A stretch of DNA of 64,000 nucleotides from Chionoecetes opilio (taxonomy: Eukaryota > Arthropoda > Malacostraca > Decapoda > Majidae), in NCBI GenBank assembly GCA_016584305.1, contig JACEEZ010009490.1:261001-325000 (forward strand), given 5' to 3'. The notes beneath the pieces are model-generated. The model was not told the origin of the DNA, did no database searches, and saw nothing but the letters and a program-made list of their open reading frames with translations. Shown one piece after another: positions 33,476-45,475 of this stretch (position 1 is its first letter; the number at the start of each line of letters is the position of its first letter). The position numbers were made by a program, and so were the translations under genes.

Positions 33476-33771
33476 GCCGTGTCACTCGGACAATTTTTCC
33501 GGCATCTTTTGGTATTTTGCTACAAAAAGATGCCCGTAGTGGTGACAAAAAAATGCGCGTTCGTCACTCGGCGTCTCGGCTACGAGCATCTACTCAGAAT
33601 CTACTGGCATCTTCCGGGAGCCGCTATCAAAACTAACATTATGGATCGTGCAAGAAGATGCTCGTAGCTGAAACGCTGTGTGACGAACGCGCATTTTTTT
33701 GCCACCACTACGGGCATCTTTTGGTAGCAAAATACCCAAAGATGCCGGAAAAAGTGTCCATGTGACACGGC
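33476..33771. mobile_element. MITE with long inverted arms
   Basis: 296 bp. About 125-bp arms: GCCGTGTCAC at each end, then CCGGCATCTTTTGGTATTTTG, ATGCCCGTAGTGGTG and ATGCGCGTTCGTCAC matched inverted. No ORF. Confidence 0.88.
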
Positions 33772-34760
33772 ATGCTAGGCCGTGTCACATGGCATAGTAG
33801 ACATTTAAAAGTTATCTTCAATATGTTTCTTTTTATTAACAGTGAGTATGCACCTATACCTTTTTAATGCACGAGTTATGTTCCTGGAGAATCGTGCATT
33901 GATTGAAAAATCTGTTAAATAAATCCGAATCGAATGTTCCCATTAATTTCTTAAAATATTAGAAAAAAAATGTGTTACTTCGAATTTATCGTACGTTAAG
34001 CAAATTTTGGTATTTACTGAATTTTTTTTTGCGTAAATAGCGTCTAATAGCCTAATATTAGACAGTAGTCTTATTCTAACAACTAGCCAGACAGCGATGT
34101 TAAATACTGACCATGTAGCCTTGAACACGCACCTATATATATACCTCCTCCTCCTCCTCCCCCTTCTCTTTCTTACCTCCACCTCCTGTACCATTCACAC
34201 AACGTTTAGTGGATTAGCTTTCTCCTCCTCCTCCTCCCGTCTCCCTACCTCCTCCTTCCTTGCACTCTGTTCTCTCTTGCCTCACTTCCTTCCCGGGCAT
34301 TTAAGTTACTGGTTGTTAGGTCCGAGTTTTATTGTATATCTCAGTAGTCCGTGTGTGTGTGAGTGTGTATGTGTGTGTGTGTGTGTGTGTGTGTTGAGAC
34401 TTGTCTTACAAATAACAGGTATACCAGTCCTCAGAGCTGGGCATTAAATACATTGAATGTATTTAAATACCAGTAAGACGCCTTAATCGGCGAGGGACGA
34501 GCGAGCCCGTAGAAACCCGCCGCACGTGCGCACGTGCAGCGTCACCCGGAGTTTGACCTGTGTGACATTGCTAGGTGTGTGGTCTCAAACCACACACCAA
34601 ATTTCAACTTAGTCGGTACAGCCGTTTCTCAGCTATAGCAAGATAACGTTGGCCAGATTGGAAGTTGGAACCAGTGCAGTGAAGATATGAGAGACCGCTC
34701 ATTGGGTATACGCTCACTGATTGCTGCAAATCCATTGGTCAACACGAGATAATGGGGAAA

Positions 34761-34762
<2 letters not shown>
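33772..34762. other. Intergenic, with short palindromes
   Basis: No gene. Contains the palindromes ACGTGCGCACGT (near 34520) and GGTGTGTGGT/ACCACACACC (34576-34600), and a short GT microsatellite (34350-34393). The segment 34480-34680 is GC-richer than its surroundings and may be a repeat of unknown type. Confidence 0.5.
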
Positions 34763-34794
<32 letters not shown>

Positions 34795-34820
34795 CTCTCT
34801 CTCTCCTCTCTCTCTCTCTC
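34763..34820. repeat. (CT)n microsatellite upstream of SINE
   Basis: CT dinucleotide run directly preceding the SINE. Confidence 0.9.
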
Positions 34821-35191
<371 letters not shown>

Positions 35192-35204
35192 GCAACAGTT
35201 GGAA

Positions 35205-35360
35205 AAGTATCCTTTTTCCAACTGTTTGTTGTCTTACATGTAGTTTGTTAGTTAGTAGTATGTAGTTTGGCAGATACCCTCGTTGTAGACGAAAAGGTCA
35301 GGTTTCTTGGTATCTGTTCTTCCTATTGTATTCCTATGTATTCCTATGTGTTCCTCCTCC
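35205..35360 (+). mobile_element. LINE 3'-end remnant
   Basis: GTTAGTTAGTAGTATGTAG and CAGATACC, then a CTATGT-type tail and TCC repeats match the 3' end of the LINE at 49441-52200 (near 52110-52200). Confidence 0.65.
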
Positions 35361-35506
35361 CGACTTCAATCGTGGCCACCGAGATGTCTCTCGGTGGTCT
35401 CTCTTCAATACACTCCCACGCCACACACAAACTATCCCTCACTTACCTGTTCCCTTACTCCTCCTCCTCCTCCTCGTCCTCCTTCCTCCTCCTCGAGGAA
35501 ATCGAT

Positions 35507-36158
35507 GAACGATTTCCAACTAACAAGTGTTGATAAAGAAAAAGATTTAGGCGTTATAATCTCGAAAGATCTCAAACCGAATAACCAAATTATAGAGGTA
35601 GTAAAAACTGCAAATAAATTGGTTGGCTTTATTGGACGAACTTTCAGTTTCAAATCTGAAAAAGTTATACTCACTCTTTTTAACTCGCTTGTTCGCCCCC
35701 ATCTAGAATACTGTGTGCAGTTCTGGTCACCTTATTATAAAAAGGACATAGATAAACTAGAAAAAATACAGCGCAGAGTAACCAAAATGATACCTAGATT
35801 GCGAAATAAATCGTACGAAAATCGGCTCAAAGAACTTAACTTATTCCCACTAACAAAACGAAGGATAAGAGGTGACCTCATCGAAGTCTTTAAAATCTTC
35901 AATGGATTTACGAACGTAGTCCCAGAAAATCTTTTCACGCTAGACCGGTCAAGCTCAACTAGAAACAACGGATTTAAAATAAGCAGGAAACGGTTTGTAA
36001 CGAACGAAGCAAAGTACTTCTTCACAAACCGTGTTGTAAACGTATGGAATGGGCTGCCGTCAGACGTAGTAAACTCAAATACAATAGAATTATTTAAAAA
36101 TCGCCTCGATAAATATTTCATATCAAATCCCCGGTTGTCACTGTTTATCTCGGAATAA
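35507..36158 (+). pseudogene. LINE reverse transcriptase, C-terminal region
   Basis: The open frame reads MNDFQLTSVDKEKDLGVIIS, LVRPHLEYCVQFWSPYYKKD, NLFPLTKRRIRGDLIEVFKI and VVNVWNGLPSDVV to the TAA stop at 36156-36158. It holds the thumb and C-terminal region; the catalytic palm motifs are missing through 5' truncation. The upstream extension of the frame to 35307 is microsatellite and remnant DNA. Confidence 0.88.
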
Positions 36159-37127
36159 TAAATTTATCTCGCGGGCCTCTGAAACTTACTCTCATTGCGT
36201 AAAATGATTGCGAGTCGCGTCTACACAACCCCTCCCACACGTCTCAGACAGCCCCGAGTAAACGGTCACTACTACAACTTTTGACCTGTGACGGGCTGTG
36301 GTTCAGTAAGGGCCCTGTCAGTTAGTGACCACCATCGGGATTTATATACCAGGGGTCACTGCTGCAGGGGACATTGAAGTGCACGGCGTCCTACTTGGAA
36401 AGTGCACTACCGCAGTGGATTGAAACGGAGCTGGGGCCTGATTGACTGCTGCCTCCCAAGAAAGCGCCAGGCAAGGCTGCCGCACCACCCCTTAACTTCC
36501 ACACTGAGCCTACACCAACACTACATTAGACCTCATAACACACACAGATAGCCCCGAGTTAACGGTTACCACTACTACTCTCGACCTGTGACGGGCTGTG
36601 GTTCAGTTAGGGTCCTGACAGTTAGTGACCACCATCGGGATTTAAGGTACCAGGGGTCACTGCTGCAGGAGGCATTGAAGTGTACGGCGTCCTACATGGA
36701 AAGTACACAATCCGCAGTGGATTGAACGGAGCTGGGGCCTGATTGACTGCTGCCTCCCAAGAAAGCGCCAGGCAAGGCTGCCGCACCACCCTTGAACCTC
36801 CACACAGTGTTCACACCATTACAAAACACACATAACATGACCTATCTATCAAGCACTAAACCTACCCCCACAAACTAGTAGTAGTTAGCCATAGATTACA
36901 GCTTTCAACTTTCCTCACAAATTCCATGCAGTTTTTCTATATTGCATGGTATCACTTCTTTTCCGGCCAGCTTCGGCTGGAGGGATGGGTGGGTGGGGAG
37001 GAGCCTTCTACTTCCTATCCTTTCTCTCTTATTATCTAGTTAGTGTAGTGTAGTTAAAGCAAACAGTCTTGTAAGTACCTATCGGTCTGTTGCTGTTTGT
37101 GTTTTCCTTTGTATTTCCTTTGTATCT
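35507..37127 (+). mobile_element. SGNH-type CR1-like LINE, 5'-truncated copy 2
   Basis: Same family as 6818-12114: intact C-terminal RT frame, then the 3' UTR with two tandem units (36170-36500, 36500-36830) and the CCTTTGTATTTCCTTTGTAT terminus at 37100-37125, followed by CTC repeats. 5' truncation abuts a TCC tract. Confidence 0.9.
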
Positions 37128-38226
37128 CCTCCTCCTCCTCCCCTCCTCTCCTCCTCCTCCCTCCTCCTCCTCCTCCTCCTCCTCCTCCTCCTTTAACCTA
37201 CCATAATCTCCCTTACTTCTTCCTTCCCTGCACACAAATCATCGCCTTTCCCTCCTTTATCATCTTCTTCATCCACTCATTCCTCTTCTTCGTAGCTTTC
37301 CTTATTCACCATCCTAACGCATCCTCCTATCCTCACCTCCACTATTCTTATCTCTATTGTCTTATCTCCCAAGTCTTCCTCTTATTCTCTCCCCCCACTC
37401 TTATTCAGGCTTTTACAGGTCCTTCCCCCACCAGCCCAGCGTGTACTAGCCAAGCCCAGTTTTGTGTTCAGCCCTCCCAGCCCCTTTTTCCATTTGCCTT
37501 AAATCTTCCCCGCGACACTATGGACAAATTGTTGTTGTTCTTCAATGAATTACTTACATTCCTCAATTTAAGGAATTCTGACGCACTTATTGTTGCATTA
37601 CATTATTTACTTGCATGAAATACTAACGCACTTATTGTTGCACAAGTTACATGTTTTTACTTGAATGGATTCCTTATGTACTAAATGCATCCGTGAATTA
37701 CATTCACTACAGGAATGAATTACTCCCGTTCTTCCTGTTGTACCACGATCACTACTTAAATGATAACATTGTGTACTTACTAACATATTAAACTAGGTAA
37801 TATATGCATGCCTAGCAGTTGCTCCAGAACTTTTTACACATCTACGTGAGGTATATTGTACACACATTCAAATGCAGCATGATGCACCCATGTATTACCT
37901 GTGTACAAGTAACTAACCATTCATCATTAACCTACGAATTCAGTCTTGCAGATAAATCATGAATGAATACTTTTCTTACTACAGACCTCAGACAACATTG
38001 TTTGATCACGGAGAAACTTATCTCTCATGACATTGTTCGGCAATGACGTATATAATAGCATTACCCAAAGCTGAAATACACTTCCGCTCAATAAGGTGTG
38101 AGGAATCATTTCCTTTGCAACCACAAGGCACTATCAAAATATTCGGAAATTTATACCCTATCTAGAAATTTTACATGGTTCTCTGCCTCTCCTCCTGATC
38201 CTCATGGATCTACCATGTTGTATACA
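37128..38226. other. Intergenic
   Basis: Starts with a CTC microsatellite (to 37192), then pyrimidine-rich sequence. The 173-codon ORF at 37097-37618 is low-complexity and has no domain. Nothing else recognised. Confidence 0.5.
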
Positions 38227-38370
38227 TGGTAGATCCATCCATTTACAATAACTTTTGATGGGTAAGTGTTGCTGTGTGAGAAGCAAGTTGTGAGCTGAAC
38301 GCGTTATAGTAAATATTAAATATATAAGTTTATAATTCAGAAACCGTTCATGATAGGTCAGTGTAGACGC
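38227..38370 (+). repeat. Dispersed repeat, copy 2 (partner at 30808-30950)
   Basis: Shares TAGATCCATCCATTTACAAT, GGTAAGTGTTGCTGTGTGAG and the end GGTCAGTGTAGACGCG with the first copy. Confidence 0.8.
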
Positions 38371-38692
38371 GTATGATTCGTATGTCCTTTTTCTTTCTGC
38401 ATTCTTTTAATTTTTACTTTAGAATTCGATTTCCTCTATCTCTTTATTGTACTTCTTTAAGCTTCATGTCTCGTCGCGTCCATTCATATGTACATCTCAT
38501 AATGACAGTGTTGGTTCTTGTTTTCCTTTCTTCCTACTCTGTATACAACAATATATATCACTCATCTTTGCATGCAGCAATCCTTAGAAGTACACACATA
38601 CTTGCATACATAATACAAAGGTACGTATGTAAGTATAACATGCATACATACATATGATAAATAAATAAGCTAACTGGCAAACACACACACAC

Positions 38693-38767
<75 letters not shown>

Positions 38768-38800
38768 ATTATCCATTGCACCCTATTCACTGCATCTTCC

Positions 38801-38836
<36 letters not shown>

Positions 38837-39411
38837 CTGAGTGCATTATATAAATTGAGGAGGAAGGCCACTATTGGATACCTTTCTTTCTTCCCTCCCT
38901 TCCTCTCTCCCTTTCTTCTTCCCCTCTCTCCCTTCCCTCTGCCTTATTCTTCCCATTCTCTTCTTATCTCCTCTTCGTCTCCTCGTCATTCTTCTCCCTC
39001 TTTACTTTTTCCGCATCCGTGATTTTCCTTTCTCTTATTAACGCGTGCATATTTTTTTTTATCTTCCCTCCTTCCTTCTATCTTTTTATCTACCTTTTTT
39101 TGACATCATTACGTCCCTATTTCTCTCTACGTGGAGGAGGAGGAGGAGGAGGAGAGGTTCAATAAATAAGAAATAAACATCGGGAGATAGGAGGGAAAGG
39201 AAAAAAGGAGAGAGAATAAGAATAAAAATGTGAAGATGAGAAGTAGAATGAATAGGAGGAGTAGTAGTAGTAGGAGGAGGAGGAAGGAGGAATTATCAGG
39301 CAGTCACTTCTCTCTATAAAACAAATCAGTGCCATCAATACTAGTTCCCTTATCAGAGTTATTACCAATTACCTTCTTGTACACCTTGTCGCTAATTACT
39401 AGAACGTGGTT

Positions 39412-39447
<36 letters not shown>

Positions 39448-39829
39448 ATCTTTCTTACACCACGTAAAAATGCATCTCTTGTCCTCTCTACTCTTTAGCC
39501 AATCAGCTGCTTCCTTTTGACCGCGCCAGCCAATCAGCGAACAAATATTGTGTTACATTAATTTGCTTCCGCTCAACAAGGTTCCAAGCACAGAGTTAAA
39601 GACATATGGTATGTAACTCTGTGGTTCCAACATGTGCCATAGAGCTGTGTATAGGTAAGAGCCACACGCTGATAACCTGACTACTGGCTGGTGAGCCTGG
39701 AGTTGGCTGTGAAGGGAACCGTCTCAACTCCAACCTCCAACCTCTTCGTGGATTTAAAAAAAAAGATCTTTAATATTGCGAGGGTGCCTGTTTGACAGAA
39801 TTTGAGAGAAAGTAAGATTGGAGACAGTG
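38371..39829. other. Intergenic and 5' region of the KH gene
   Basis: CA microsatellites at 38686-38764 and 39417-39444, GA at 38801-38836, pyrimidine-rich DNA between. Upstream of the KH gene are a stem-loop (ACAGAGTTA and TAACTCTGT around 39591-39622), a possible donor GTAAGA at 39655 and a possible acceptor GACAG at 39794-39798, which could define a 5' UTR intron. No TATA box recognised. Confidence 0.45.
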
Positions 39830-41965
39830 ATGATTTCCAAGGCAGAATCAAGTATCAAGGTTATGGAAAGCGACAAGGAGCCCAAGACTTGTTGCGGCTG
39901 TGTGTACGTCTTTCGGCAGCTGTGGCGACAGCTGACCAAGAAGAAGAAGAACTCCAAACGCAAAACTGACGTGGAAGTTTATGCTAAAAAGGAGGAAAAT
40001 GAAGAATCAGCACTAAATATCGAAGAGAAATTGGTAGAAGAAAAAGAAGCCAGAGTAATAATTGAAGAAACAAAATTCGTAGAAGAACCAGAAAAAATAG
40101 AACACGATTCAGTAATGGATGAAAACAAAGTCATGGAGCAGGATTCAAAGGAAACCATTGAAACTGTAAGTGAGGTGTAGGAAGAGGGACAACATGAAGG
40201 ACAGGGAGAGCTGAAGAAAGAAGAAAAACTATCAAAATTAAAGAAGAAGAAACCACGGCCAAGAGCCAAGGCGCGCCGTGCCGAGAAGGCTCAGGGCCTC
40301 TTGTCCGGCGTGATGTACGACCCCGGCGAGGCGCTGGACACCACCTCCGAGGACTGGATGGTGGTCCGCGACAAGAGGAACCGGCCTAGGAAAGCCAAGC
40401 CGCTGCCCCCCGTCACCGAGGCGACGGTGTGCTCGCAGCAGCAGAAGCCCGCGCAGCAGAAGGCCGCGTCGCCACAGGCCAGGAAGGCCAAGGCGCTGCC
40501 CGCCGTTACCGAGGTGGCTGCGTGCTTGCAGCAGAAGGCCGCGCCGCCACCTGCCAAAAAGAACGGCCGCCACGCCAAGAAACGTGGGGAAGAAAGTGTG
40601 AGAGACTCGTGGAAGGTGGAGAAGGTGGAGGTGGAGGTGGCCGCGGCGCCCCACATGCGGCGCTGCATCGTCGGGCCTGGCGGCGCCACGCTGAAGAAGG
40701 TGCAGGAGGAGTTTCCCGGCGTTCAGGTGAAGGTGCCGCCGCCGCGGGACGCCGTGACCGCCACCGTCACGGTGCGGGGACCTCCCCGGCAGGTTACCGC
40801 CGCGGTGGATCGCCTCAAGGCGTTGCTGCACGAGGCGGAGGTGGTAGAGGCACAGGTGGCAGTGGCGCCACACCAGCGGCGCTACGTGATAGGCCTCGGC
40901 GGCGCCAACATCAGGAAGCTCCAGAAGGAGTTTCCCGAAGTGGCGGTGACGGTGCCGCCTCGCGAGGACCGCGCCTGCCGCAGCGTCGCGCTGAAGGGTC
41001 CGCGGCGCCAAGTGGCCGGCGCGCGGGCACTCTTTGGCCCCCGCGGCCAAGGCCAGACTGCCCCTTGCAGCAACACCAAAACGACACCCACACCACCAAC
41101 GACCGTCCCAACCACGGTTTCAACCACCACCTCAACCACCACCGTCCCAACCACTGTTTCAACCAACACCCCAACCACTGTTTCAACCACCATTCCAACC
41201 ACTGTTTCAACCACCATTCCAACCACTGTTTCAACCACCACTGTCCCAACCAACACCAACCCAATAACCATTCACACTACCGCCTCATCGTTCTACCTAC
41301 CTACCCACACCATCGTTCCAACAACCACCCCAACCACCGTCAAATATCCCCTCCGCATTACTGTTGAAAAGCCCACCCAAGTCGCCGCCCTCCCTCCCGC
41401 CCTCAACGCCGAGGACTTTCCTTCCCTCAGCGAGGCACACGCAACACGCCGCCCACCACACCTTCCCGCCCGCAACACCCAACACCCTCCCGCCCAGGGT
41501 ACCACCGCCCCTCCAGCCCACAACACCGAACCTTCTTCCACCAACACCACCACTCACCCTCCCGCCCATTCCCGCCCATCTACAAGATGCCGCCAATTAA
41601 ATCCTCCTGCCTCAAGCACCGCCCGCAATACCGCCCACCACAGAAACTATCCTCACGCCTATTACCGTAACTATTCACCCGCCCATTACCGTAACTATCC
41701 TTCCGTCCCCTACATTAACTATCCTTCCGCCTACTATCAAGACTATTACGCCCACCGCGACTATCCACCCACCCACTATCAAGACTATTATACCTACAAT
41801 CGCGACTATTACGCCCATCGCGACTATCCTCCAGCCCACTACCACAACTATTACGCCCATCGCGACTCTCCTCCCACCCACTACCACAACAACCCACCCG
41901 CCCACCACCGCGCCCGCAGAAGCCGCCGCCCGCCCAGCCTCACGCCCACCCTTGAGGTGCCTTGA
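39830..41965 (+). CDS. Vigilin-related two-KH-domain protein, with one in-frame TAG
   Basis: A single frame of 712 codons runs from ATG 39830 to TGA 41963-41965, broken only by TAG at 40178 (codon 117). Before the TAG is a Cys-containing, then Lys/Glu-rich segment. After it come a basic/Ala-rich stretch, two KH domains of vigilin type (about 264-331 and 338-402) with the RNA-binding GxxG loops GPGG and GLGG after HMRRCIV and HQRRYVI, a Thr/Pro tract (411-487), NAEDFPSLSE (about 526), which resembles the EEFPSF motif at the end of vigilin, and a Tyr/His/Pro repeat tail (about 602-687). Vigilin has about 14-15 KH domains; this has two. RNA binding is inferred. The TAG could be a nonsense mutation, readthrough site or sequence error. 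Alternatively translation starts downstream. GC-rich and without obvious introns, suggesting a retrocopy or a new gene. Confidence 0.7.
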
Positions 41966-41969
41966 CCCC

Positions 41970-41975
41970 AATAAA
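41970..41975 (+). promoter_or_regulatory. Polyadenylation signal of the KH gene
   Basis: AATAAA five bases after the TGA stop, implying a very short 3' UTR. Confidence 0.65.
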
Positions 41976-42676
41976 CTGACCTGAAATTATTGTATGTCAG
42001 GTCAACTATCTAACACAGGATCACGTGACCTCCTTGCCGTGATTTCAACTGTATAAAATAATAATTCTTTTTAGCGGGGGAAAGACAAAAAAAAAAAAAA
42101 TGAAAAAGAGATTATTTTGAGCATTATGTGATTGTGTATTCAGTAAATAGTACGGAAACTGAAGGAAATTTTGTACCATTATTGAATGACTTTAATCTAA
42201 ACTGAGTAAATTGTGAATATTATCATGATTTACACGAGGTTGATTTTCTTTACTTATTGCTGTGTTTCTTACTGTCTTGTTTTTTTTTAATTCATTTGTG
42301 TCTATATCTTTGTGTTGTTTGCCTCCTTACTCTAATTCGATTGTATATATTTTTATTTTATTCCTACAAATCTTCTTATATTTTTTTTATTACATTCTTC
42401 GTAAATTCATTCATTCGATTCTTACCTTCTTGTTATCTTTATCAATTTATGTGTTCATCTGCTTCTTACTTTGATATATTTAGTCAAAAAAAATATATAT
42501 AGAAAAGTAAATAAATGATATACTGATTGCCAAATAATAAAAAATTTAATCAGTATTTTCTACCGTTCTTTCTTTATGCTTCTTTCACCTTTTTTTCTTT
42601 CTTTCATTCATCACGTGTTTATTCTTTATCTGTATTTTTTTTTATCTTCACCATAATCATCACCCCATCTTTTTTT

Positions 42677-42798
<122 letters not shown>

Positions 42799-44208
42799 CT
42801 TTTTTTGCTCCGTTCCCTCTTAAATAGATCTGTGCATGTTTGTCTGTATTCATTTTTCTGTTCTGTTTCGTCGAATGTGACGCCACACACACTTTGATTT
42901 GACTGATGTGTTGTGTCGTTAGTGCACAATTTTAGAAAATCGGTTGATTGAGGGGAAGTGCCGTTAATGTGGAGGAAAGGTGATGTAGTCCCCATATTTA
43001 AGAAGGGAGATAGAGGACTAATGTCAAATATCTATCTTATTATCAAGTTACTCCAAACGAACGAACGAGTGCCATATGACCTCTGATGTCGGGCACATTT
43101 CCTCCCACCCTCGCTTTTTTTTTTTTTTTTTTTTTTTGGCATTACAATCAATCAATCTAAAACGAACGAGTGTTATAAATACCTGACGCTGCACGGTCTT
43201 CACACTGGAGCGGCGTGTCCTTCAGGTCCCCACAGTGTTATGTTATGGGTCATGGTCACCTTCTGAGGCGCTGGGAGTCTGTCCATCGCTTACTGGATGG
43301 AATATTCCAGTCATAATCGAAATCAATAGCAATAATGTCACGGGAGGCTACGGAAGGCCCATCCAACAAGGCGTATCCCGCCACCTGGCTATAATCTTGT
43401 ATGGAGAAAGATGCGCCAAGCCTTGGAAAATTTGAACGCTCATTAATGTATTACAGTCATGTGCTACTTTGGAGAACAAAATGTTCCTGTGAAACTGATT
43501 ACACAAAAACCTGTAGCATTAATACTGTGGTTTCTGTTTATATTGCCCTCGTCAAGCTTGAACACAAAGGTTACTGAGCCATTCCGCCAACTAAATTTAC
43601 TGATTAATTGACGTTTGCACCTACATAACTGCTATCGAAATGAATATGGAAGGAAAGATGGGTACAAATATGTAACCGTATAATCTTAATCAATTGAGTC
43701 AAATGCTGGGCACGGTAGGACTACTGTTTACGACTTACAGATATCTGATTGATCCTGCAGATATGTCACCTAGAGAGGTAATAATGATTTTTTTCTTCTG
43801 GAGCAAATGGATATTTCTGACAGGCAGGAAGTGTTACCGATTTCTCATCACTCCAGTATTGACATTCTCGAAGCTACATACATTATCCTCACGCAGCGTA
43901 CAACGTAAACAAGACTCAACGAGGTACTAAGGATAGAGAGGAATGATCCCCAAATACTGAGGTGTAAAATTGGTGTGTCGTCATTATCACATTAATGAGC
44001 AGAACAAAATTTACTGAGGATATAGATTTGTGTCACTGAGCTGTTGTAAGTTGTGATTACTCGTCCTCTAAGTCTAGGTCGCTGTTATTCACACACCTTC
44101 GAAGGATTTATTGTTATATATTACTATTTTAGTCATGGGTTAATTTGTTGAAAGATTGCAGAGGTTGAAAAGTAAAAGAGACGTACGGACTGCGACATTT
44201 ACAGGTTT

Positions 44209-44213
<5 letters not shown>

Positions 44214-44283
<70 letters not shown>
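44214..44283. repeat. (GA)n microsatellite
   Basis: 70 bp of uninterrupted GA. Confidence 0.97.
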
Positions 44284-44286
<3 letters not shown>

Positions 44287-44387
44287 GTGTGTAGGTGTGT
44301 GTGTAGTGACCCACTTCCACGTATTTCAGGCGGTGCATGTTTATGATTGAAAACTAAGCCAGTATTGGGTAGGCAGTGCACCCTTAT

Positions 44388-44600
44388 ACCACTATAGTCG
44401 CCGCACGGTAAGTTGGCGAAAATGGGGCCCCTTCACTCCCCCCTTCCAAACGCACGGTTGAGGTGTTGGGTGTTGGGTGAGAAGGCCTTACTCCAGGTTT
44501 CGCCCTAAAGACCCAACACCTCAGCCAATCCTGTGCGTTCGGAAGGGGGGATTGAAGAAACACCATTTTCGCCAACTTAACGTGCGGCGACTATAGTGGT
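44388..44600. mobile_element. MITE with 20-bp inverted termini
   Basis: ACCACTATAGTCGCCGCACG at the left and its exact inverse at the right; the arms continue imperfectly (TTGGCGAAAATGG, then GAGGTGTTGGGT). 213 bp, no ORF. No target duplication is evident. Confidence 0.88.
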
Positions 44601-44935
44601 TCATCCATGCCCTTTAACAGTACCCACTCTTACCCAATGCTTCCCAAAATGTCCCGTGGCCTTCAAGACGCAAGTATAGCTCCTTACAAGTCAATCGTCA
44701 TGTAAAAATTCAGTTTATTCAATCGTCATGTAAATATCCAGTCATGTTGTGTCTCCTACCCGGCGTAAAGGAAATGTGACCTCCCTGCCATCACGCCAAC
44801 CCACGCACGGTCACAGCTACTCATCGAACTGAACGAACATAAAGGAACATTTTCAGCTAGCGTGAGGCGTCCATCAGAATGCTGTCACGGACCACTCTAG
44901 GCGCTGCTCGATTACGACGCATTAACTCGAATCCA

Positions 44936-45205
44936 TCACCACCACCACCAACACTTTGCCATGACCCCTCGCCAGTACCACCACCACCACCACCACCACT
45001 TTGCCATGACCCCTCGCCAGTACCACCACCACCACCACCACCACTTTGCCATGACCCCTCGCCAGTACCAGCACCACCACCACCACTTTGCCATGACCCC
45101 TCGCCAGTACCACCACCACACCACCACCACCACCACTTTGCCATGACCCCTCGCCAGTACCACCACCACTACCACCACCACTTTGCCATGACCCCTCGCC
45201 AGTAC
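44936..45205 (+). repeat. Minisatellite, about 39-48 bp unit, six copies
   Basis: Each unit is CTTTGCCATGACCCCTCGCC, then AGTAC and a variable CAC trinucleotide run. Unit-length differences come from the CAC run. Several frames stay open across it (His/Pro-rich and Val-rich), which is a property of the repeat, not evidence for a gene. Confidence 0.92.
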
Positions 45206-45360
45206 CACCACCACCACTACTACTGCCACCACTGCTACTACCACCACTACTACCACCACCATGCTATTTATCACATACATACATTTATTTGTTATCTTAT
45301 ATAGTTTTTACATTTTCCCAAGAACACCTCCCGAACTAAATTGGCCCACCCCCACTTTTT

Positions 45361-45475
45361 GTATTTTCTTACTGTCTTCTTTATAGGGACTGGCAATTAA
45401 AGCGGACTTTTTGTTACTTATTTTGTTTTTTGACCTTGGTCAGTCGTTTGTGATGTAAAAAAACAAAAAAACAAA
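45361..45475 (+). mobile_element. SINE-like 3' end, copy 1
   Basis: ACTGTCTTCTTTATAGGGAC, TTTTTGTTACTT and CCTTGGTCAGTCGTTTGTGA, then an A-rich tail. The same sequence is at 52621-52738 (+) and, inverted, at 62752-62835. Confidence 0.7.

Noticed and set aside
37097..37618. 173-codon ORF starting in a CTC repeat
   Set aside because: Low-complexity Pro/Ser/Phe sequence overlapping a microsatellite and LINE end.
40238..41050. 270-codon antisense ORF
   Set aside because: Opposite strand of the GC-rich KH gene; the sense frame has recognisable domains and a polyadenylation signal.
44857..45304. His/Pro-rich and Val/Gly-rich ORFs on both strands
   Set aside because: They follow the 39-48 bp minisatellite, which lacks stops in most frames; no start context or splice signals.
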